Positions 54,841 to 64,000 of a stretch of DNA of 64,000 nt are shown here, piece after piece (within the stretch, counting starts at the first letter, position 1; each line of letters starts with the position of its first letter). The translations under genes and the position numbers were made by a program. The stretch is taken from contig JAUPFV010000004.1 in NCBI GenBank assembly GCA_036936605.1, forward strand, positions 143,016,973 through 143,080,972, given 5' to 3'. A model generated the notes under the pieces. That model ran no database searches. It had not been told where the DNA came from and was given only the letters and a program-made list of their open reading frames with translations. The DNA is from Limnanthes douglasii subsp. nivea (Eukaryota; Streptophyta; Magnoliopsida; Brassicales; Limnanthaceae).

Positions 54841-57800
54841 AATCTCTCCCTGTATATGACTGAAAAGCAACCAGTTTAATCTTCTGCAGCAATGTATTCT
54901 GCTTCGAGATCACCATCATAATCATTTTCCGTGTATACTTTCACCTTCATCTCTGATTCTCTTTTATAAAAAATGCCAAACTCCATTATACCTTTTAAGT
55001 ATCGCAGGACTCTCTTAGCTGCATGCATATGTTCCTACATTGGTTTGGCTATGAACCGAGACAATAAACAGACCACATACATCATGTCATGTCTTGTAAC
55101 TGTGAGGTACATTAGACAACCCACCAATTGCTTGTATAGAGTACCGTCGACTTCTTTTCCAACTGCTTCCTTTGAGAGTTTAGAACCTAGGACAATGGGA
55201 TTTTTTACTGAATTACAGTCTGTCATTTCAAACCTTTCCAGCACCTCATGGGCATATTTTTCCTGTCTTAAGTGAACTCATATTGGCTTTGATGAATTTT
55301 AACACCAATAAAGAACCTCATCAAACCAAGATCAGTCATCTCAAATTCTCGTGCCATTGACAACTTAAACTCTTCAATTAACTGTTCATCATTTCCAGTT
55401 AAAACTAAATCATTTACATAGAGACTTACCATGATATACTTCACTCCTTCCCTCTTATGAATAATGTATGATCATGACTACTTATGTCGAATCCTTCTTG
55501 CTTGAAATACCTTTCTACCCGACAAAACCAAGCTCGTGGAGCTTGCTTCAAACAATACAAGCTTTCTTGAGTCGATATACTTTATCTTCTTCACCTTTTT
55601 TTACAAAACCGTCTGGCTAATCCACAACACCAATTCTTTCAATTATACATATAAGAAAGTATTTTTTACATCTAATTGATATATTTCCAAACTTTTGTGT
55701 GCAACAACAACCAATAAAATTTTGATTGTATCCTATCTTGCAACCGGTGCAAAGACTTCATCATAGTCAATGCGTTCCTCTTGTGCATATCCTTTCACCG
55801 CCAATCTTGATTTGTATTTATCCACTTCTCCATCTTCATTTATTTTAGTCTTGAAACCCATTTGACCCCGATTTTCTTTGCATTAGCAGGGAGAGTTACA
55901 AGTTCCCATGTGTTGTTTTTCTCAATGGCTTCTATTTCATATTTTATTGCTTCAATCCACGTTGTTTCTTTGACAGCTACCTTAAAACGAATCGGATCAA
56001 CATGAGACATAAATAGTGTCAATCTTATTTGTAATTTTAGCATCTTCATATGAAATCCTTTCTCTATTTTCATAACCTTACATCCATATTGGTGATCTAT
56101 GACTTCTTTTCTGATGTGTTTCAGGTTTAGGTGACATGACATTATTTTCACGAACGACATCTTCATCAACAGCTTTGATTTCTTTATCATTCTCCTCTCT
56201 AGTAGTGTCTTCTTCTCTTCATTCAAGACTATCATCTAATTTTTTCACATCAATATTCTGATCCCACTTCTCTTCCTCTTCGAATATTACATCCCAACTA
56301 ATGATTATTTTCTTTAAAGTTGGATCATAAAGTCGGTATGCCTTTGACTCCTTGCTTACTCCAAGTAAAACACATGTATGGCTCATATTATCTAGCTTTA
56401 TTCTACGATGTTCAAAGATGTGCACATAACCTATGTAACCAAAAATTCTGAAATAGCTCACACTTGATTTAATTCCACTTCAGCACTCTTCTAAAACTAA
56501 ATCAGTTACAGCACTTGTCACACTTCTGTTCAACACATGGCACATCCACTTAGCCATCTCAGCCCAAAATTTCTTTGGCATGCTCTTTTCTGCGAGTAGA
56601 CATCTTACCATAGTCATGATTGTGCGATTTCGTCTCTCGGTTACTCCATTTTGCTGAAGAGTGTAGGCAACAGTTAGTTATCTTCTGATTTTATTTTCTT
56701 CGTAAAATTGGTTGAAGCTATTTGAAGTTAACTTTCCTCCTTTATCAGTTCTCAGACAACATATAAATTTTCCAGCTTTCGTTTCGATAAGGCTTTTGAA
56801 GTTTTTAATAACAACAAAAGCTTCATTTTTTCTGACAAAAAGTATATCCAACTTTTGCGACTATAATCATCTACCAACAAGAATATATACCTGTTTCCAC
56901 TCAGAGAAGCACGAGATATCGCCCCACATAATTCTGCATGAACAAGCTTCAATTTCTCTGTTGCTCGTCACTCGCTTTTCTTTGACATGATTTCACAATG
57001 TTGCTTTCCAATATTGCATACTTCACACATTTTTGTTGTCTCTTTCATTTGAGGTAATCCCTTTAACATTTGTTTTTCTTGCATAGTCTTAATATATGTG
57101 TTACTCAAATTCCTATAGCACCTGTGCCATAAACCGGATGACTCATCATTTTCTACTTTCAGACACCTATTTAAACCAGACTTTCTAATTGCAGCTATAG
57201 TGAACATGCGATTTATTGTCATTGTAGAATTTATAATCAAACCTTTAAGAGGGTGGTAGATTTTGCATGCTCATTGGTCGATCAAAATAGTCAAACCCCT
57301 TTCTTGAAGTTACCCAACACTCAGTAGATTATTAGTCAATTCTGGAACAAAAAACATATCTGTTAATATTTGAGTCAGTCATTCGACTTCAAACTTCACA
57401 TTTCTTTTTCCCATCACCTCCATTCGTGAGTTATTCCCTAGTCTTTATCCATGTCTAAAGTTTTCATTGAGCTCAACAAACCAATATTTCTTACCTGTCA
57501 TATGATTTGAGCAACCGGAATCGATAAACCAAACCTCTTTATCTTCAACCTCGTTGATATTCATATGAGCCATTATAAGTAATTATTCTCCTTCATCGAA
57601 CTCGGCATAGTTTGCTCTTTTTTCTCTATTAAGTCACTCATATTGATAATGTCCTAGCTTATGACACCTTAAGCACTCAACGTGAGCTCTGCTAATAGTC
57701 TATTTTCTTACACCTCTTTCTCTGCCTCTCAAGAAATTACTTCCCCTTCTGCCAAAATTACTTCTTCCACTACATTTTCCATAACTGCGATCACCTTCGA

Positions 57801-58815
57801 CTTGCAGTACTTGTTCTTCAGAGACCTTGCATCGTATCTTTTATTCATGAATAAGTAATGAGCTTTGCAACTCATCGACTGTTATTTGATCAATATCTTT
57901 TGACTCCTAAATTAAACATACAATATGATCACTCTAGAAATCTTTGGAGGAGGTTTTATGTGTAAAACTATATTTAGAGGGCTTTAAAGTTATTCAGATT
58001 AGTTAGAAAATTTTCTAGAGAGAGAAAAACGTATTTTTAGAGAAAAAAAATCGATATAATAATTGTTCAATCATTGATCAATCATTCTTTTCCCAAAAAG
58101 GAATGGTATATTTATAGTACAAATATTAGGTCCCACAAACTCAACAATCCTATAATTATGGTCTTATCCTTAAGTCTATTGTTTGCTTTAGATTAGTCTT
58201 TTTTTACATAATTGACAATTCTTCCCTAGAAACTTTCTTTATCAATAAAATACTCTCAACTTTCTTAGATCTTTAATCTTCCCTTATCGTAATATAATTG
58301 AAATCATCCGTCATCATGCGTAGGATTTTCTCAACAATCTTTACATCTTCCAGATCTTCTCAATCATTTCTCATGTTATTTTCTATGACCACGACTCTTC
58401 CAAAATAATCTGTCACTGTCTCACCCGTTTTTATCTCCTCTGTTTTAAACAATCTTTGAAGCCTCTAGAGTTGAGGACGATTCACTCTTTCATTGCCATG
58501 ATGCTTGGTCTTTATTGCTTCCCAAAGTTGTTTCGATGTCTGTTTTGAGTAATAGACTTCAAAATAGTCTTGTCTTATCGATGGTCTGAAATAAGTAATT
58601 ATTTGCCTTCAAATCTTTAAGCCTAGATTCATCCGACATCTTTTGTTGCACTGCCGTCAACACTTCACCTTCCCCAGGTTCTTGTGACCTGGTTGAATCA
58701 CACACCATTACTCTTTTTAACGTAAGAGATTCTCCATGAGTGAACTCCAGTGATCGTAATCTCCATCAAATTTGGGCACACATGGGGCACTGAAATTGTT
58801 CGAATCAGATGCCAT
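54841..58815 (-). pseudogene. copia-7 gag-pol, broken
   Basis: The gag ATG is at 58815 (MASDSNNFSAPCVPKFDGDY, then YDHWSSLMEN and LKDLKANNYLFQTIDKTIL). The zinc knuckle is CLRCHKLGHYQYE followed by a stop where the last Cys belongs (about 57685-57645). Protease VWFIDSGCSNHMTG is at about 57535-57495. Integrase finger (LWHRCYRNLSNTY... CEVCNIGKQH) is at 57240-56968; core at 56952-56752; integrase end and linker at 56461-55840 (WIEAIKYEIEAIEKNNTWEL). RT pieces run to 55035. RNase H is mostly deleted: the chain passes from MEFGIFYK-like words to AEYIAA within about 40 codons near 54960-54890. Multiple frameshifts are present. Confidence 0.9.
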
Positions 58816-58894
58816 TTTTTCAAACTTTATTCACTTTTTTCACTCAAAACACTCTTGTTACTTTCCTCACTCTTTCTTCACTCAAACACTCTTG

Positions 58895-59190
58895 TGTTAC
58901 TCAAACACACATACCTCACTCTTTCTGTGTTTCACTCAGACACACATACCTCACTCATTCTGTGTTTCACTCAGACAAACTACCTCACTCTTTTTGTGTT
59001 TCACTCAGACACACATATCTCACTCTTTCTATGTTTCACTCAGAAACACATACCTCACTTTTTTTGTGTTTCACTCAGACACAAATACCTTACTCTTTGT
59101 GTGTTTCACTCAAACACACATACCTCACTCTTTTTGTGTTTCACTCAGACACACATACCTCACTTTTTTGTCTTTCACTCAAATTATTTT
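58895..59190. repeat. 35-bp minisatellite in the copia-7 leader, about 8 copies
   Basis: The unit is about 35 bp, built from ACACACATACCTCACTC and TGTGTTTCACTCAG. TTCACTCAGA recurs at 58931, 58966 and 59000, i.e. 34-35 bp apart. It lies between the primer site and the gag ATG of copia-7. It contains no stops in any plus frame, which creates long spurious ORFs. Confidence 0.93.
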
Positions 59191-59209
59191 ACTCAAACAC
59201 ACAAACCTT

Positions 59210-59220
59210 GCTCTGATACC
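59210..59220 (-). other. copia-7 primer binding site
   Basis: In sense GGTATCAGAGC, the initiator tRNA-Met complement lacking only the first T, which reads C. Confidence 0.92.
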
Positions 59221-59221
59221 G

Positions 59222-59450
59222 TGTTAGAATATCAAAGAGTAATATGGAGAGAGAATAAGACCTGACGTATTAAACTGCAAAACAAAATGGTTTTAAATAG
59301 TTTACAAGAAGCGTTACATATTCCAGTCAATAAATTATAGCTTTTATTGACCGAAATAGTAATGTCTAATTGATGTAACGTCTACAATACTAATTGATGT
59401 AACTTCTAATTATTAAATGAGATAATAAAGAAATTAAATCAATTCCAACA
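59222..59450 (-). repeat. copia-7 5' LTR (right)
   Basis: In sense, starts TGTTGGAATTGATTT and ends GATATTCTAACA, one base before the primer site. Confidence 0.93.
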
Positions 59451-59455
59451 ATAAT

Positions 59456-61034
59456 TATTTGTTTAATTGAGAACTTTATTCGTTAGGTTAACATGGTGTT
59501 TCGGTAGTTGTTGATTTTTTAACAATTATACGTTTGTCAAAAAGCTTTGCAACTAAATCTAATGAACTATAAAACCATATTAAAAAAACTATATATGGTT
59601 TCTTAAATATGAAAGAAGACTAATACAAATTAAAAATAGATGTGTTTGAACTTATTTTATTAAACTGAATCATGATTATTTTATTTTTTTGGGTTGGAAG
59701 CGAAGGAAAATATATTTTTTCGTTTTAATCACATGGATATAAAAATATTTAAATTTTAAAACTTGGTGGATTTTATTGATTGTTTTCCATTGTAGTGTTT
59801 ATGATGTTCATGAATTTAAATCGACATCAGACACACTAAGATTGGAGACGAACAACACACTCCACTATGATTTAAAATCAAAACAAAATTATATGCTTGG
59901 TAAAAATTAGTATTTTCAGCCAATGAGTTGCTTTTCTAGTCTATATACTACCTGCATTGTGATGTTCATTAAAAGTCGATCAAAGAAATAAAATTTCAAG
60001 ACTTTTATATACACTTAGTGGTTATTTGGTATGATTAGTTTTTTTTTTTTGCTTCTAAGCAAAATTATTCTGTATTTGGTATGAATTTTTATAAACAAAA
60101 GCTAGTTTTATAAGTTTAAAATATATAATAAAAATTTAATTTGTATCAACAACAAACTTAATTTAGATATCTTACTCTCTTAGAGGCTTAGCCTCAATGT
60201 TTCTACGTCTCAAGACCTCTCATATGGGTTTTGAGATAAATAGTTTTAATCTATTTTGGTGAAAAATAAAACAAACCAAATATTGGTAACTTTAGTAATT
60301 AGTAATGTCAATTCTTTCATAATACAATATAGGCTTAGTATATTATTGTATATGTAATAGTGAATCAAAAAATCGAAGGATCTTTGTAATGAGTAGGTAA
60401 AGCGTGCAAGCTTTCATTGATATATAAGGATGTTTGTTCATGTTCCTTTATACTTGAATTTATGGAGTGATACATTGAATTGTCTTTGCTTAAAAAAGTT
60501 AAGTATCATCCTTGCTTGCTGCTAAGTGCTTTTATTGTAATGGGTTTTATGTTATCAAATCTTTATTATGTCAAAAAACTTTGGGCTTATATATACTTGT
60601 TTGTATGACTTTATATAAGTTGTTGGTAAATATTAATTGATATAACTTTATTATTTTTATTATTATTATAATTTTTTAGACCATGTGTTTTCTTTAAATT
60701 TGTCGTTTTCTTGTAATATAATATTGTCGTTACAGTTTAGTACTGTATAAATTATAGTTTCTTAAAAATTCACATTATAAATGGCATTATGAGATTATAT
60801 CTTCTATTGTTAGAGAGTTGATAATATATGGAATTTGGAAATAGAGTATAAGGAAAAATAATTATTATGATTATATATATATATATAAGATTGATAATAC
60901 ATCTCAAATCGCAACATGAGGTTACTAGCTGAAAGAATGTTTATAGAGTTCTTTTTTATCTTTTGTTTTACATGATCACTACATGTACTAGTTTATAGAG
61001 AATAAGACATAAAGAAATTCAGTCATCTAAGATA
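59456..61034. other. AT-rich intergenic
   Basis: No gene was recognised. A short (AT)n stretch lies near 60870-60890. Confidence 0.5.
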
Positions 61035-63428
61035 GAGGATATTGCATAAACATGTATGATACTGACTACATAGAGCTTAAGACCTTTGCATCGATGAAAG
61101 ATAGCGCTTCCGACTTAAAACATTAAATTAGTATTGATCAGTTGATGAGAACCTCCATTTGCAATATTTGATGGTTGGTTATATTAAAACATGGACTAAT
61201 TTATCTTGAGTGTCTTCATAAATGAGGAATATATAAAAAAATTCCCATCATAGTGGATAACATTACAACTAACATTATAACTCTTAAAACGTTTAAGAAA
61301 GAAACTAAAGTTGGAGGTTATCATTCCATGGTTTTATGGGGTGAATTTTTGAACATGATGTGTATTGCTCACATCATCAACTTATTTATTGAGGATGGGT
61401 TAAAAAAAGATTGATCCAAATATTATAGTCATTAGTAATGTCATCACTTATGTGATATCATCTTCAAAAAGATTGAAATCATCTAAATTACGGGTTAACA
61501 ATAATGAGTAAAGGTAGTATACATTTAGACATTAATACGCGATGAAATTATAATTATTTGATACTAAATAGATCTTTGAAGTATAAATTTGCTTTTAACA
61601 AGATGAAATCATAAAACAATATTTATTACAATTGGTTTTGATGAGAGTATAGATGGGGAAAGAGAGTTTGACCATCAATAAAGAGAATTTCGAAGTAATT
61701 GATAAATTAGTAAAATTTCTTAAAATATTTTATCATTCTACTTTGGTTCTCTCAGCCTCTAAAATTTTTAACTCGTCCAAGTCTTATTCTCAAATTGTCA
61801 CTATTGAGATAAACCTCATTTCACTTTCAAAATTCGTGATTAAGACATACGAGATAAGGTTGAAGCCGTGAGAGTGAAGTATGAAAAATATTAGGAATAC
61901 TTCAAGGATATCAACATGCATGTGATTGTTTCAAGTGAATTAAACACTACAAAGATGTGTTTTGTTACTCAATGTTTCTAGGAGCTTTATAAAAATGATA
62001 TTGAGAGTGCGATGAGATTGATCACTCACTGAATTAAGTGATTAAAGAATTATTTTAAGAATACTATATTGGTTTTGACATATCCAGAAGAAATAGTAGT
62101 TTACTAACAATCACAACGGTTACTTGAATCAAGTAGTGGAAATAGCATCTTGGAGTGGACGAAAACGATTTGGATAACAATACTAGTGAGTATAAAAGAA
62201 TATATTTTGTATGCATGAATTTAGTTAATGAGAGGATATTGCATAAACATGTATGATACTGACTACATAGAGCTTAAGACCTTTGCATCGATGAAAGATA
62301 GTGCTTCCGACTTAAAACATTAAATTAGTATTGATCAGTTGATGAGAACCTCCATTTGCAATATTTGATGGTTGGTCATATTAAAACATGGACTAATTTA
62401 TCTTGAGTGTCTTCATGAATGAGGAATATATAATAATAAAATCCCATCATAGTGGATAACATTACAACTGACATTACAACTCTTAAAACGTTTAAGAAAG
62501 AAACTAAAGTTGTAGGTGTTATCATTCCATGGTTTTATGGGGTGAATTTTTGAACATGATATGTATTGCTCACATTATCAACTTATTTATTGAGGATGGG
62601 TTAAAAAAGATTGATCCAAATATTATAGTTATTAGTAATGTCATCACTTATGTGAGATCATCTTCAGAAAGATTGAAATCATCTAAATTACGGGTTAACA
62701 ATAATGAGTAAAGGTAGTATACATTTAGACATTAATACGCGATGAAATTATAATTATTTGATACTAAATAGATCTTTGAAGTATACATTTGCTTTTAACA
62801 AGATGAAATCATAAAACAATATTTATTACAATTGGTTTTGATGAGAGTATAGATGGGGAAAGAGAGTTTGACCATCAATAAAGAGAATTTCGAAGTAATT
62901 GATAAATTAGTAAAATTTCTTATAATATTTTATCATTCTACTTTGGTTCTCTCAGCCTCTAAAATTTTTAACTCGTCCAAGTCTTATTCTCAAATTGTCA
63001 CCATTGAGATAAACCTCATTTCACTTTCAAAATTCGTGATTAAGACATACGAGATAAGGTTGAAGCCGTGAGAGTGAAGTAGGAAAAGTATTAGGAATAC
63101 TTCAAGGATATCAGCATGCATGTGATTGTTTCAAGTGAATTAAACACTACAAAGATGTGTTTTGTTACTCAATGTTTCTAGGAGCTTTATAAAAATGATA
63201 TTGAGAGTGCGATGAGATTGATCACTCACTGAATTAAGTGATTAAGGAATTATTTTAAGAATACTATATTGGTTTTGACATATCCAGGAGAAATAGTAGT
63301 TTACTAACAATCACAACGGTTACTTGAATCAAGTAGTGGAAATAGCATCTTGGAGTGGACGAAAACGATTTGGATAACAATACTAGTGAGTATAAAAGAA
63401 TATATTTTGTCTGCATGAATTTAGTTAA
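61035..63428 (+). repeat. 1197-bp direct tandem duplication within the hAT relic
   Basis: Unit 1 is 61035-62231, unit 2 is 62232-63428. By eye they differ at roughly 23 positions plus a few small indels, about 98% identity. The junction shows a shared GAG (AATGAG|GATATT), as from unequal or microhomology-mediated duplication. Confidence 0.95.
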
Positions 63429-63720
63429 TGAGAAATACCTTTAATAATTAAGTAATCACTTTGAGCTTTTTGTGAAAGAAAGTATAGAAAACCCAAATGT
63501 GGTACTTTGAACATATTAGCATGGTGGAGGCCTAATAATCTGAAGTATCCTTTATGTATAAGATTGTTAAAGATATATTTGATATGCAAGTATCATATGT
63601 TACTTCAGAATAAGCCTTTAACACAAATGGTCATGTGTTTGACCCTTATTGAACTTCTATTAATCATTGCTTGACATAAATTCTCATGTGTAGTGAACAA
63701 TGGCTGAAAATTTCTTTAAG
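61035..63720 (+). pseudogene. hAT transposase relic containing a large tandem duplication
   Basis: Each unit carries, in order, the hAT middle region (CIAHIINLFIEDGLKKIDPNI, then VITYVRSSSERLKSSKLRV, clean at 62529-62711), a DUF4413-like stretch (VIDKLVKFLKIFYHSTLVLSAS, 61653-61871 and 62853-63071) and a decayed YWxxI/DPRxK part. After the second unit the C-terminal dimerisation region can be read with stops (TNGHVFDPY...TSINHCL...CSEQWLK, about 63612-63715). The BED finger and first catalytic part are missing. The duplication places two middle regions before one C-terminus, which no functional hAT has. Confidence 0.85.
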
Positions 63721-64000
63721 TTTAAGAAACAATGATAGAGAAACAACTAATCAATATATTATTTTGGAAATTTTATTATAATATAAACTTGAAAATGGTA
63801 GCTTAGTTTCTAATTTGGGGAAATAATTTATATTTCTTAAATTAAAATTTAAAACCTTTAACTCTTTAAGTTTTTAACTTTCTGTTTTTCTATATATTTA
63901 GAGTTTAGTAATATTTTTCAAAATAGTTAAGCATATTTTTTGTATATGATTTTATGGATATTTACATCATATATCTCTTCTCTATATTTATTATCACTTA
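63721..64000. other. AT-rich, nothing recognised
   Basis: End of the window; no coding content after the hAT C-terminus. Confidence 0.5.

Larger units (their letters stand above)
53720..59450 (-). mobile_element. copia-7: full-length Ty1/copia with TSD ATAAT, hosting a TRIM
   Basis: LTRs 53720-53948 (left) and 59222-59450 (right) are flanked by ATAAT at 53715-53719 and 59451-59455. I count about 21 substitutions and one indel over 229 bases, so it is old. The primer site is at 59210-59220. The polypurine tract (sense CAGGGAGAGATT) is at 54841-54852, separated from the left LTR by the TRIM. Without the TRIM the LTR ends ...TCTAACA directly at the PPT, as expected. The coding region is broken. 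Confidence 0.93.

Noticed and set aside
58895..59190. Regular 35-bp repeats resembling a CRISPR array
   Set aside because: Units are directly adjacent with no unique spacers, in a plant retrotransposon leader.
58750..59265. Three overlapping plus-strand ORFs of 135-171 codons
   Set aside because: They arise from the 35-bp minisatellite, which has no stops in any plus frame. The true coding strand is minus (copia-7 gag).

Overview
This is a gene-poor, transposon-rich stretch of a plant nuclear genome. The evidence is split genes with canonical GT-AG introns, wall-associated-kinase-like (WAKL) receptor kinases, a chloroplast STAY-GREEN-LIKE gene, a plant-type tRNA-His, and many Ty1/copia, Ty3/gypsy, hAT, MULE and TRIM elements. 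A eudicot, probably an asterid, fits best. The species cannot be fixed from sequence alone.

Host genes. (1) A WAKL family broken into three pieces: a transmembrane-plus-kinase copy (7183-8364) whose extracellular exons are missing and whose 5' side is a copia LTR and gag; a second copy (19737-27791) with an intact kinase but a damaged first exon holding a 5.5-kb young copia element; and a kinase-tail fragment at 49352-49530. (2) An apparently intact four-exon SGRL gene on the minus strand (50570-52292, 227 codons), a predicted chloroplast Mg-dechelatase. (3) A tRNA-His(GUG) gene (50495-50566) on the plus strand, ending 3 bp before the SGRL stop codon in tail-to-tail arrangement.

Transposon layout, left to right. 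Copia-1 3' end (+, 1-1541); copia-2 wreck (-, 2530-5460); copia LTR-gag piece (6542-7182) fused to WAKL-1; copia-3 (-, 8598-12775, TSD TTTAT); hAT tail (-, 13283-13760); truncated gypsy-1 (+, 14100-17224) abutting a FAR1-type MULE (-, 17225-18060) and CACTA-like palindromic repeats (18190-18365); copia-4 (+, 20044-25528, intact polyprotein, LTRs about 1% diverged) inside WAKL-2; an AT-rich zone with a scattered CACTTGCGAAATA-like motif (28.8-33.5 kb); copia-5 and copia-6 pieces (-). Copia-6 is split by a 10.4-kb Tat-lineage gypsy-2 (+, 35226-45663, TSD ATATC) that carries a second RNase H and a broken antisense ORF. Further right are copia-7 (-, 53720-59450, TSD ATAAT) with a TRIM (+, 53949-54834, TSD CTAAC) inserted at its LTR edge, and an hAT transposase relic (61035-63720) with a 1197-bp tandem duplication.

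Relative ages from LTR pairs compared by eye: copia-4 about 1.2%, TRIM about 2.5%, gypsy-2 about 8%, copia-7 about 9%. These agree with the nesting order. I found no bacterial-type system. The most notable items are the WAKL/retroelement rearrangements, the antisense ORF of gypsy-2, the SGRL/tRNA-His pair, and a copia family without a recognisable initiator-Met primer site.
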